Both the position numbers and the translations under genes were made by a program. A stretch of 42,552 nucleotides of DNA from Spirogloea muscicola (Eukaryota; Streptophyta; Zygnematophyceae; Spirogloeales; Spirogloeaceae), in contig WELB01000066.1 of the NCBI GenBank assembly GCA_009602725.1, positions 1 to 42,552 of the forward strand. The letters are read 5' to 3'. Numbering within the stretch: position 1 is the stretch's first letter; each line of letters opens with the position of its first letter. Positions 22,945-32,859 of the stretch are shown piece by piece. The notes under the pieces were generated by a model. The model saw only the letters and a program-made list of their open reading frames with translations, was not told the DNA's origin and made no database searches.

Positions 22945-23760
22945 TCAGTAACCCCTGCTAAGCAGGCGCAGGTCGGAGAGGCTATGCTCCTGGAAGTATG
23001 TCCCCTGGCCAGAGCCAGAGGCAGCAGCAAGGGCTCGGCCAGCACGCAGGTGCAGCGCACGGGCCATGGACCTCTGCAGCGAGACGGCCAGGCGCATGCG
23101 ATACACCTGGGCCAACGACCCGGCGGCGGGGAAGTCCACCGGCTCCCCATGGAAGCGGCGGGCAACGGCGTGACGAGCAAGTTGGTGGAGCAGTTCGAGC
23201 CACCGAGCACCCAACGCCCCATGGGTGTCGATAGCCAGAGGGAAGAACGCGTCGGCTGGCGGATGGTCGGCGTACTTGGTCACCTTTGCGCGAGCGGCGC
23301 CTTCGACCGCATACCCAGCCTGGGTGGCACACTGGACTGGGTGGGAGCGGTCGAAGGCGTCGGTGGTCACCACGTCCAGGAGAAGACGTGGCCCGCCGGC
23401 CTGTGGGGTGGCCACCAGGTCGACTCGCCGGCCTGTTCTTTCCCACCCTCCTCGCAAAGTAACGTAAATATCGAGGTGAACTGCATTCATTGACGTCTTC
23501 ACAATCTGCTCATCCGCGTATGTGTGTACCTTCTCCCGGAGGGACCTGCGTTGAGCCGCCACGTGGTCCACGCTAGGCGCGGGGGCAATCACGGCACCCC
23601 CGCTGGCGGGCAGACCACAAATGTTTCTGAGACCTGCCCGAATGTGTCCGGCAATACTCAACGGATCGACACAGCCTCGCCGGATGTTCCCCAAGATGCC
23701 CTGCAATGGGGATCCTTCGGCGGCCCGAGAACAACGAAATTTGACGCCGATCGGGCTGCC
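22945..23760 (-). mobile_element. Non-LTR retroelement fragment with restriction-like endonuclease domain
   Basis: An open frame of about 270 codons runs from after a TAG at 23,761-23,763 to the stop at 22,945. Numbered from the codon at 23,706, it contains RRVDLVAT with D96, LLLDVVTTD with D111 (D-x14-D) and ARAKVTKYAD with K141, K144 and Y145. The D-x(12-14)-D plus KxxKY layout is the signature of the RLE domain at the C-terminus of R2-, NeSL- and Dualen-type non-LTR retrotransposons. It nicks target DNA for target-primed reverse transcription. The reverse transcriptase itself is absent, so this is a 5'-truncated copy. The end reads SLSDLRLLSRGY. Related fragments occur at 29,800-30,212 and 36,794-37,217. 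Not functional alone. Confidence 0.65.
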
Positions 23761-23943
23761 CTAGCAGGAAAAAGCCGGGGGGGCGGGCGCCTCGGTGGCA
23801 CTCAAGCGGGAGGCCCCAATTTAAAGTGCCCCTGTCAAGCGATACGAGGCAGGAAATATTCCCGGCCGCATTACTTCACCGATCTCCAACCCCGTCCCCG
23901 CCGTAGGAGAGCTCTCCACGCCATTGCCAGAGCCATTGCCATT

Positions 23944-23946
23944 GCA

Positions 23947-23981
<35 letters not shown>

Positions 23982-23992
23982 CGCCGCCGCCT
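23944..23992 (+). repeat. GCC trinucleotide run
   Basis: A near-perfect (GCC)n tract. It lies 105 bp upstream of the first recognisable cytochrome c exon and is a plausible place for assembly collapse or a misjoin. Confidence 0.8.
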
Positions 23993-24097
23993 TGGTGGCG
24001 GTGCTCTGCCACTTGGGTTTGTCGTGGGCTGCGAGGCGCGCGATCTGGGCTCCGTCGATCTGAGACGGCCGCCGCCGTCGCCGCCGTCGTGGTGCAG

Positions 24098-24732
24098 GGC
24101 CGAACCTGGGCGGCCTGTTCGGGCGGCAGTCCGGCACCATGCCGGGCTTCTCCTACTCGTCCGCCAACAAGGGCAAGGCGGTGCACTGGGACGAGGAGAC
24201 GCTGTACGAGTACCTCCTCAACCCCAAGAAGGTCCAAACCGCTTGGCCTTGTCCTCGATAGCCCTCCTCCCTCCTTTCTTGGCGAGGGGTTTGGTGGGTC
24301 TACTCGATGGCAGCTTTGAGCGTCCTTCTGGAGGCTGTTGTCGAGTGGGCCAGCCTCTGTCGAGGCCTGGTCAGGTTGCGGCGGCGGTGCACCGGCACGG
24401 GGCAGCTTGTGGCTTGGACGCCTCGGAAAGTCTGTAGCTTCTTGTGAAGACGGCTGCAAAGCGGAAGTCCACTGCCGCACGATGCCAGCGTAGATGAAGC
24501 GGGGTTTTCCTTCAGGTTCCAGGAGTAGATTGCAGGTGGCTGCTGCTTTAGGGAGGACAGTGAAGCTGGCAGGCATGTACAGCTACCACCTAGTCTGACA
24601 CAAGCTCTTGTGCTTGGTTGGAAATTGTGGTTGTGGCAGTACATTCCCGGCACGAAGATGGTCTTCCCAGGCCTCAAGAAGCCGCAGGAGCGTGCGGACT
24701 TGATCGCGCACTTGAAGAAGGCCACTGCGTGA
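24098..24732 (+). pseudogene. CYC: Cytochrome c fragment lacking the heme-attachment exon
   Basis: Two exons, 24098-24231 and 24640-24732 (TGA), encode the C-terminal two thirds of mitochondrial cytochrome c. They read [40 protein letters not shown], then [20 protein letters not shown] and AHLKKATA. The Met heme ligand (GTKM) and the conserved YIPGTKM and LKK motifs are intact, and the 408-bp intron has good splice sites. The reading phase requires an upstream exon carrying CxxCH, the heme-binding site. I find no such exon on this strand between about 10,400 and 24,097, where retroelement debris and a GCC run lie. Either the 5' exon was lost or displaced, or the assembly dropped it. The preserved codons suggest recent loss or an assembly fault rather than an old pseudogene. 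Confidence 0.7.
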
Positions 24733-25277
24733 TGACCACTGTCGTCACTGTTGCGGAGGTTGCATAGCTGAGGCCACCTGGCACCCCCAGGGCTTGAGGA
24801 TCGGCTGCTCTAAAGGGACCAGGACACCGCCTCCCATTTGTTCATCAGCACTCAGCAGTGCTGAGAGAGCTTTAAGCTGTCACCAAAGAGCCTCCTCTGA
24901 CCCCTCTTAGCTCAGTGTCAGCTAGTAGGCTTCATAAACATCGAGTACGTTGCTGTTAAAGCAGACTGAACGTTGGCGCGAGTCTATTATATGCAGCCTA
25001 GCAAGGTTTGGGAGAGATTGTGCGCAGGTGTGGTTGACCTTCACAACCTGTTGTGATCTTGTTGCACTGACGTGGAATTTTGGCAATTGGTACAGCATTG
25101 CACCTCTACTACACTTGGCCGAGCACTTCTAGCAGCGGTTGTGCTAAGGTGCTGAGCACCACATGCAGGGATCCGTGTGAGGGCACTGCGGTTGCAGTTG
25201 GGAAAAGTGCTGCGGGTGTTCTTATCTGGTCGTGAGTGGTCAAGAGTGAGCTGCCACTATAGTGTCACGGAGGACCT
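24733..25277. other. Convergent intergenic region cytochrome c/FabI
   Basis: This region lies between two stop codons and should contain both 3' UTRs. No open frame with recognisable features and no repeat module is seen. Confidence 0.4.
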
Positions 25278-28200
25278 TCAAGCAGCTGGTGCTGGTGCTT
25301 GGGGGGCAGACTCAGCCACCTTGGGAGCGGGGGCTGCCGATGCGAGTGAGGCGCTATCCACAGCAACCCCCATAGCGTGGAAGCCGTTGTCAACATAAAG
25401 CGTGCAACCTGTGATTGCTGATGCGAGTGGGGACGCCAGGAATGCTGCGGTAGCACCCACCTCATCTGCGCAGAAGCAAGCGTAAGAGTCATAAGGTGAA
25501 GTGCATATACTGTGGTGACTTTTGACGGCACTAGCAGTGGTTGCGGCGGGCCTGATCATTCAGAGAGTCAGCAAAGTGAATAGAGAAAGGAGCAAGAGAA
25601 GCAAGCTAACAGGAAGACAAGGGTTTAGACAGTGACCGGCATCAAGCTCCTTGGGCAATGGTGAATTTGCAGATGAGTAGTTGATCATGTCGTCAATGAA
25701 ACCAATGGCCTTGGCAGCACGACTCCGCAGCGGCCCTGCGCCTCGCGGTCACCGTCTCACCACCATTGTTGGCGGGGTCAAACGCCGGCTGGCTGGCCCA
25801 CCCCTAGTAGGCCTGGTGGGACCGCCCCATGCAAAGTGGCCTAGAGGGCTGGGAATTTGGGCAGACGTGCTAGGCCAAGGATCAGGGCTTGAGGAGCCCA
25901 TTCAAGGTTGGTGTAAAGGCATCACGAGGAGTGCTATCCGGATTCTAGATTATGGGTCAGATGAGACCAAGGACAGGAGCAGGAGCTCAAGCTTGGGGTC
26001 CAAGCCCTTGCCAGAAGCAAAAGATAGCTGCAATCTGAAGAGGCTAAGGCTAAGCACCGACAGACAAGGAAGACGGGAAGGCTTCACAGGGTGTTGAGTA
26101 TAGAAGGTGAATGAGTGATTGTTCATCGTTTTAATTCATAAGCAAGTGGTCAGATGCTCAGACAAACAGATTAAGGGTTTGGGGTTTTGCCATGGGGCAT
26201 GCACCAGCGGAGATGGTGTTGACACGGATGCCGTGCTTCCGACCGGCCTCCCAGGCCAGTACCTGCGCACGGTGCCGGCAGTGGTACTGTTCAGGTGGCG
26301 TGGCATGGTAAGCCAGCGGCGGCAGCGGCAGCTGCACTTGACAGGGCTGACCTTGGTGTCACTCTCAAGCGCGGCCTTGGCCGAGCTCATGCCGCCGCCA
26401 TAGCTGCGGGTCACAGGCAGTTGGTCCATGGCTGCATCAGACGGTGACATCTGGCCTTCTCCACTACAATATTTGGCCAGCACTTTCGCTGCTCTGTAAG
26501 GAGTGACGCAAAGGCTGTGAGAGGGGAGGGAGGTTCACCCTGGAATGGCGCGTTCAGACGCAATGTAGGTCAGCGAAATGGCGGCCCCACCTGCGCGTGG
26601 CGCACTAGCAGCGTGAGCAGCCTGGGAGCAACGAAGTGGTGGCAGCGGCCAGCGCTCACCAGCCAAAGGCGCCATACGGATGGCAGGAAGCTAGACTATG
26701 GAGGATGGGAAAGGCAAGATAGGAGGGGGCGACGGAGGGAGGAGCGCAGAGGCAGAGGAAACAGAGGGGGAAAGGTGAAGGAGGCAATCAAGAGGGGGGA
26801 AGGGAGAAGGAAGCGTGGGGAGGAGGGAGGGAGAAAGTGCTTGCGGCAGTCTGCTGGCGAAAGCTGGTGACAGCAAGGAAGGCAAAGGCAGTGACGGAGG
26901 TGCGCACCGGGGGTCATGAGCGGCCCGAACCGCTGCAGCAGCGTGATGAACGAGTAGGTGGACGCGGAGATGGCAGCCAGGTACCCTTTCCTCGAGACCT
27001 CCAACAGCGGCTTCGTGACCTGCCACCGCGGTCGCCGCCCCAGTCAGTCGCTCAGTTGGCTGGCGAATGAGCAGCGGGAGTGCTCATGGCGCCAGAGTCG
27101 TCCTCTAGAGGGAGGAGGCAAGCAGGAGGGACGCAAGAGGAGGAAGGAGAGAGAGTCAAGCTGGAGCCAGGAGTGAGGAGGGAGGGAGAGGAGGGAGGGG
27201 CAGAGAGTGGGGCACCTCAGGGCCGTTGGCGAGCGAGTGCACGAGGACGTCGACCGTACCATAGTCGGCCGCCACTTGCTCCGCCAGCTCCTGCCGTGGT
27301 GACATTGATAGACTGGCCGCCTCAGTCAGAGATCAGCACGGCCGCTTTGCCACGCTAGCGCCCTGCTCGGCGTGCGGGCATTGGCTGCCTGCCTCACCTT
27401 GACAGTCCATTTACTGCTTCCACTGTACCGCTTGTTGGTCTTCACCTGGCATGGGCAGACCGCCAAACACGGAGGTGTCAGGAGGGGGGGGAGGAGGGAC
27501 TTGCAGAGATGGAGGGAGGGTGCGAGTGAGGGGGGGAGGGTTGCAGGAGGGAAGGGGAGGGCGGAGAGGGGGCGGAGAAGGGGGGCAAGGTGGGCGGGGG
27601 CGCCCACGTCATCTGGCACGTCCTCGGGTGTATCGTAGACGGCATCCATCGGGTACACCTTGGCAATCTCGAGCAGGATGCCATTTGACAGCCTGCAGCC
27701 GCACGGAGGTCATCAGCGAGCGAGGCAGGGAGGGAGAGTGAGAGGGAGGGAGGGAGGGAGGGAGGGAGGACGGGAGGGAGGGAGAGAGAGAGGGAGAGAG
27801 GAGGGCGGCGTGGGGAAGGGGCTAAGAGGGGCGGGGGCGGGAGTGTGGCAGGGGGTACATGGCTTGGGCCAAGTAAGCCAATGCAGTAGAGCCCGCAAAT
27901 AGAGGAATATATGAGGGGGCCTGCCCCAGTGCAGGCCATGCAGCACGGTCATAAGGAAGGAGATACAAAGGGCAATTGGAGAGAGTCACGTCAGAGCAAC
28001 AGACGGAGACTGATGAATCCGCGGAGGAATTTGGCCAGCAGGCAGAATTCTAGGATACATATGCCCTGATTGATTTGATTTGGCCAGTGGAGTCGAGAAG
28101 GATTAGATGACACGCACTTGCGGGACTCGTCAAACTTGCCGCGCCGCAGGCTCGTCTCGAAGATGCTCAGGGCCTTCATGACCACGCCGCAGGCAGAGCA

Positions 28201-28840
28201 GGGGCGCAAGGGCTTGTCATGCTCGGCCAGAGCCCGAGGCGGCTGCCAGCGCGCGCGCGCGCGCGGAGCGGGGTGCTGTGGCCAGGAGGCAGAGGAGAGA
28301 GGGAGGAGGGCAGGGCGTACCGGCACCCAGGTCCCAACGAGGACGCGAGCGCCTGCCTCCGCGAGCGCCTTGCTGATGGCCCACCCGAAGCCCTGGTCGT
28401 CGGCGACGCCCGCCACGAACGCAGTCTTGCCTATGGTGGCGGCGGCAGCGACGGCAGCGGCGGCGGCGGCGGATCAGCAAACGTCGCCTCCATGAGTGAG
28501 AATGCGAGCTGGCCATGCAGAGAATTGCACTGTCCTGACCTCGGAGGTCGATGGCCAAGCCCCCGGCCGTGCTGCTGGCGCCGTTGCTGGCGCCGCCGCC
28601 GCTGCCGCCATCGGCGGCGGCGGCGGTGGCCCTGCTGGCGAGGTGGCGGCGTCTCCTCTGCGCAGCAGTGTGGGAGGAGAAGGCACACGCAGGCTCACCA
28701 CTCTGCCACTGGCGGCACAAGATGTATTGCGCAGCCTCGGCATATCGATCGCAATGCTGCGTGCCGGCGCAACCGGCGGCGGCNGCCAAGCCGCCGCCGG
28801 CGCCGGCGGCGACGGCGGTGGCGGCTGCGGCGGCGGCCAT
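25278..28840 (-). CDS. FABI: Enoyl-[acyl-carrier-protein] reductase (NADH), plastid
   Basis: Twelve exons: 28840-28540, 28430-28321, 28173-28118, 27692-27608, 27445-27398, 27290-27216, 27019-26908, 26590-26539, 26403-26352, 26262-26205, 25735-25637 and 25465-25278 (TGA). All phases close to 1,236 nt, 411 aa (plant MOD1 about 390). It catalyses the last reduction of each plastid fatty acid elongation cycle. Residues 1 to about 92 are Ala/Arg/Ser-rich like a transit peptide. Then follow [19 protein letters not shown] (nucleotide-binding start), [56 protein letters not shown] and [20 protein letters not shown]. Tyr271, Tyr281 and Lys289 have the 10 and 8 spacing of the plant enzyme's catalytic residues. 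[10 protein letters not shown] and YVDNG follow. The tail ends in a Pro/Ala-rich extension. A single N (28,784) falls in the transit peptide without breaking frame. Several exons are only 48-58 nt. Confidence 0.94.
26700..26850 (+). repeat. Purine-rich tract in a FabI intron
   Basis: GGGAGG and GAGG-rich sequence occupies much of the intron between exons 26908 and 26590. On the transcribed strand it reads as a long pyrimidine tract. Confidence 0.55.
27460..27860 (+). repeat. GGGA/GGAGG minisatellite in FabI introns
   Basis: GGGAGGG repeats occur at 27,480-27,600 (between exons 27692 and 27445) and at 27,720-27,850 (between exons 28118 and 27692), including a run of GGGA units at 27,745-27,785. 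The G-tracts could form quadruplexes on the non-template strand; the RNA would be C/U-rich. Confidence 0.6.
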
Positions 28841-29304
28841 GGCGCTTGCCGGAGTCGGGGGGCGACAGTTGAAATGGACGTGACAAGGTTTGAGGGGAGG
28901 GGAGTGCAAAGGGGAGGGAGGGAGCGGGGGAAGGAGGGAGGAAAAGCACGATCGGGGGAGGCGTGGCGGGGATCTATGCTCAGAAAAAGGAGGAGGGAGG
29001 AGCGTAGGCAGGAGGGAGGGGGGATGAGAAAAGGGAGAGGGGGGGCCCGCGCGGGAAAGAATCTGAGCCGGCGCCGGAGCGCCGCGCCGCTCCAGGCCAC
29101 CTCCCCGGGAGCCTGCCTGCCTGGCGCATCGGACGGCCGGCGCGAGCTGAGCTGGACGAGCTGACGGCGCAGGGCGCCGCCCGCCAGCGGCTGGCGGGCA
29201 GCCCCCGCTGACTTGGCGCGCCTCGCACACGCTGCGCCACGTGGCGATCCGAGCGGCCCAGCCCGCCCCGGAGTGCAGTGCAGGACATCGGCGTCTTGCG
29301 GCCG
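28841..29304. promoter_or_regulatory. FabI 5' flank, purine/pyrimidine-biased
   Basis: This is sequence upstream of the FabI ATG. The part 28,885-29,060 is strongly purine-rich on the plus strand, a CT-rich leader on the FabI strand. The part 29,060-29,300 is GC-rich with open frames in several phases and no recognisable protein. The promoter is expected here from position only. Confidence 0.35.
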
Positions 29305-29800
29305 CTGCATGTGAAGGAAGAAGTGGCACTCTCAATAAGAGCAAGGGCTGCGAAAAGCCAGCCCAAAGATAATTGACAAAGGTTCGGAGGGGCCTACAAT
29401 ACCAACAAGCGCGGCCAGATTGACTGGTGGCTGGGAGAGGCCAGCCACCAGTCAAGCCCAAAAGGAATGGACAAGGACAGAAGAAGCCAGGGTGCTAAGA
29501 CAGAAGTTTTTTTTTGCTGAGTGCTAAGACAGCAGCAAGGGGACTCTCAGCAACCTCGAGTCAGAAGATGCAAGTCTGAATAGCTAGACGGCGGGAAGAC
29601 GACAAGGAAGAAGGAGAAGACAAGACGCTTCCATTCTTCTCTGGGCTGGCTTTGCCAGCCCCTCTTCTCTCAGGGCGTGCCATTGTTCCAGGAGAGGGCT
29701 GGAAAAAAAACTGTTTCAGTAGGGTGATGGCTGTAGGACTCTCCATTCCTTTGGGCTGGCCTCTCACAGCCATTAGAAAATTGCGCGCCCACAGGGGGTA
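29305..29800. repeat. Hairpin modules between FabI and the retroelement copy
   Basis: A reverse module of the GGCTGCGAAAAGCCAGCCC type lies at 29,310-29,375, directly followed by one with GCGCGGCCAGATTGACTGGT and GGCCAGCCACCAGTC (29,408-29,500). Plus-orientation copies are at 29,640-29,680 and 29,750-29,780. The module at 29,408 resembles the 101-bp insertion at 30,540-30,640. Confidence 0.55.
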
Positions 29801-29814
29801 GAAAACACGCGGAG

Positions 29815-30029
29815 CGCAAATACGCGGATCACCCGGTTGGGGGATGAATTTGCGGCCCTTGCGATCGACGTACACGGGGCCTACGGCAGTCGCTGGCTGG
29901 ACCTCCTGCAGCGGCTTGCCCGGCAGGCCATTGATCGGCGGGCGGGTCAGCCATGGGAGGCGCCGGGCTTCAATGCTGCCGGCTCGCTCGCTCAGGTCTT
30001 TCGCATGCGGCTCTCCGTCTCTCTCCAGC
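29815..30029 (+). pseudogene. RLE retroelement fragment with frameshift
   Basis: Codons for KYADHPVGG are followed, one base out of frame, by DEFAALAIDVHGAYGSRWLDLL and AAGSLAQVFRMRLSVSLQ. This matches the segment after KxxKY in the copy at 22,945-23,760. The match stops at SLQ (about 30,029), where another retroelement copy begins in the same frame. Confidence 0.55.
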
Positions 30030-30213
30030 TGGCGGCGCATGTCCTCCGCTGCGCCACTGGAGGTGAACGCACGGCAGCACACGACCTCCTCAGGGATGCC
30101 ATGTTTGGCATATTTGTGGAAGCCGCCTACACGGTGGCGATGGAGAACACTTCCACCATGCCAATCCTCCAGAAGGCCGACGGACTACACACACGCCGGG
30201 TCGACTTGGTGGC
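30030..30213 (+). pseudogene. Left half of a split RLE retroelement domain
   Basis: The frame continues through TAAHDLLRDAMFGIFVEAAY and HTRRVDLVA, the residues that lead into the first catalytic Asp of the RLE domain (compare RRVDLVAT at 22,945-23,760). It stops resembling the domain at about 30,213, exactly where the first long direct repeat begins. The missing continuation, including VVTTD, is found at 36,794, so the copy was split by the insertion between. Confidence 0.55.
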
Positions 30214-31427
30214 TGTCGTGCCGTATCCTGTCGACGACTCATTTGTGTCGATCTGACTAGGACAGCTGACTAGGCTTCACACGTGGCCTCCTAGGCTGAC
30301 TCATCCAATTTTGTGTGTGATTCACGCTAAGGATGGAGGACCACCTTTCTCCCTATGCTGGGTCATACACTTTTGTGTGTGATTCACGCTGACAATGGAT
30401 GACCACCTCTCTTTTCTTGTCCCTCTCTCTCTCGGCGACAACAACGACATCGACCGCTCATCCAACGCGGACAACAACAACAACAACATTGACCGCTCAT
30501 CGAATGCGGGCGACGACAACAACGGAGCGACTACAAGGGAAAAGCGCGGCCGAATTGACTGGTGGCAGGGAGAAGCCAGCCCAAAAGGAATGGACAAGGT
30601 CAAGAGGAGCTGAATGGCGCAGAAAGCAGGGGACTAAGTGTACAAGGGCCCGGGCCCACGCACGACGCCAACCAGCCGAAGACTGTTCAAAGCGCAACGA
30701 GGGAAGCCCATCAGTAAGCACCTCAACCACCAACAAGACCGTCAGAGTGGGCGCTATCGAGGCGGTGGCAGGCGATCGTGGAACAGACCATTGGATATCA
30801 CCATCTACGGTCAAGTCGGCCCCAGGGTCGGGAACGGCCCATCGAAGGCCGGCCAACCAGCGTAGCCGACGGCCGCATCTGGCCTATCAGGTAGCGCTAG
30901 GCTTTCACCGCGTCCGGCCCATGTCGGAGAGAGAGTCGGAGCGCGCGCTCTCTGCCAGGCAGTCCGCTTGGCACTACTCACCCTCCTGCCGCGCCTGCGT
31001 CCACTCGCGCCTGCGTCCGCGAGAACGTAGCCTGGGGCGCCTACGGCGTGCGCGCATAGCGAGCCTTGCGCGGACCCGCTGCGACTGCGAGAAGTCGGTA
31101 TATCTGTGCGGTGAGCAGTCTTGACGTTAGACTGTTCCTGCAAGTCTTTACATCTGGAGTGTTGTGCTCATTGTTTAATTGCACGTTTCGAAACCGATTG
31201 CTTGCGTGCATCCATTCGCTGCATTGCTTGTTCTAATCACGAACACAGAGAAGGTGCGGGCTTGTCCCCAGAATCGTTGGAGAACTAGCATAGCGGCCGC
31301 CCATTGGGGGCCTCGCACGCGTAGCGCTAGGAACAATCTATCAAGTAGACAGTGATACCTTGAGACTCCTGATACTGGATACCGATTACCGGGCACTGCC
31401 ACGCGCCACTCTTATTGCCAAGCGGAC
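30212..31427 (+). repeat. Long direct repeat, copy 1
   Basis: It starts GCTGTCGTGCCGTATCCTGT and ends TATTGCCAAGCGGAC, and is collinear with copy 2 at 34,101-35,245 over its whole length. Shared pieces include GGCGACAACAACGACATCGA, ACCAACAAGACCGT and GCTTGCGTGCATCCATT. It carries a 101-bp insertion absent from copy 2 (30,540-30,640). Three frames stay open in its middle part in both copies, so a short protein is possible but cannot be chosen. It may be the promoter and leader of the methyltransferase gene. Confidence 0.75.
30532..30648 (-). mobile_element. 101-bp hairpin insertion with 8-bp duplication
   Basis: TACAAGGG occurs at 30,532-30,539 and again at 30,641-30,648, enclosing 101 bp that are missing at the matching position of direct repeat 2, which has a single TACAAAGG. 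The insert contains GCGCGGCCGAATTGACTGGT, a degenerate GGC...AGCC hairpin and CCCAAAAGGAATGGACAAGG, the hallmarks of the hairpin modules found throughout the window. This is an occupied site against an empty site in the same molecule. Confidence 0.7.
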
Positions 31428-31552
31428 TCAATTTCTAGTTCCCATAGGTTTTGGCATTGACTTCTATTCAGAGACAGCATAATTAAGACCCGACTGGCAG
31501 AACTCTGGTACTGATACAGTTATTTTACAATTGCTGAAATCTTGTCTCCATG

Positions 31553-32839
31553 CAGACAATGAGGCCAATACAGGAGTGCCAATTTCAGATGAACCTGAGG
31601 AGACTGTGAACTTGCCAGAGAAGTTGGAGGAGGGACTTGAGGACTTGACTGAGTCTGTGGAGCAGCAAGATGTGGAGGAACCTCTCCAGATGACGAAGAA
31701 CAATCTGAGCAGCTTCCAAAGGAAGAGAGAAGACATTGAAGGAGGAGAAAGAGCCGGTGGAAGACAAGAAGGGAAAAAGGAAGCATCAGAGAATGCTAAA
31801 GAGGAGGACCATCTCCACCACCACCTATTCCACCGGCTGCTGCGTCCTCATCTGCTATTGTATCCAGTGGTTTGAAGAGAACACTGTCCACAGGTGCTCT
31901 TCAAAACATACTCCAGCCACCAAGGTTGCTCAAGGCCCTTACTATTAAGGGGATGACCGACAATGATTTGGCGGAACTAGAAGTTGAAGAGAGGTACATG
32001 CGGTACCTTACCATGCTTCCAGACTGGACCAGAGCTGCTGCTTGCAGGGTAGCAGACGCTTGCAGTCAGAGGGCATTCGAGGTGGCAGAATTGGTTTATC
32101 CCGGTACAAAGCAAGGACCAAAAGAGGATCAGCGCTTCTATGCAGGAGTCATTCCTTTTGAATTCGGTGAGAAGGGGCTAGTGGTATTGGAGCTCTTTGG
32201 AGAAGTAGCAACAGGCTTGGCAGGCTTGCTTCGGAGCCGTTACAAAATTGCTCGCTCTATGTAGCTAGCGATCCGTTCGCAGCAGGCGGCTGCCCACCAC
32301 ATTGCTATATTACAGGAACGCTACCGCCACTTGGTGACCCCAACTACGTTCAAGAACTGGGATACTCTCCTCCCTGGCGACATTAAAGAAGCCAGCAACC
32401 CAAGTATCTGAAGCGACTACCACAGGTGGACCTTGTCATAGCAGGGTTTCCATGTGAAGGGTTCAGTGGTGCAGGCAAGAGCCAGGGCTTCGACAATCCC
32501 AGTACCCATCTTTTCTTTCCTATGATAGAAATGATGAAAAGTATTCGTGGTAGACAAATGGGTCCTACGGGATACATAATAGAAGATGTAGAGCCCCCGA
32601 ATGGATCGGCCTCTATGAGGCATTTTCGCCGATTGTTCCATACATTAGGTCCATGTGTCAAGCTTGATGCAGCTAGGGTCAGCTCTTTGGCTGATAGAGT
32701 GAGGCTATTCTGGACAAATTTAGCTCCAGTGCCCCTCTTACAAGCTTGCATCGGCGGGCAGTACCCACACCCACATACTAGGGCATCTCTCATCATAGAT
32801 GCTGGGCGACAACTGCCACCAGTACCAGGCTACGTCAAG
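31553..32839 (+). pseudogene. C5-cytosine methyltransferase copy A, broken
   Basis: A DNMT3-like methyltransferase relic. An acidic N-terminal part (NEANTGVPISDEPEE..., 31,553-31,740) leads to KRTLSTGALQNIL and a helical region (RYMRYLTMLPDWTRAAAC). Motif I is LELFGEVATGLAGLL, motif IV FPCEGFSGAGK with the catalytic Cys, motif VI EDVEPP (family ENV) and motif VIII VSSLADRVRLFWTNL. Damage: a one-base loss near 31,807, an in-frame TAG after IARSM (32,262-32,264) and a one-base loss at about 32,397 in the AGCAACCC stretch. The copy stops after PPVPGYVK at 32,839 and is joined to inverted sequence. It resembles the DNMT3/DRM group more than DNMT1 or bacterial Dcm. Confidence 0.7.
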
Positions 32840-32859
32840 CAGAATAGCCTCACTCTATC

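Noticed and set aside
28217-29461. A 414-codon minus-strand frame covering the FabI 5' region
   Set aside because: Only the part from the ATG at 28,840 to the donor at 28,540 is FabI. The rest is leader or intron read-through with CT-rich composition.
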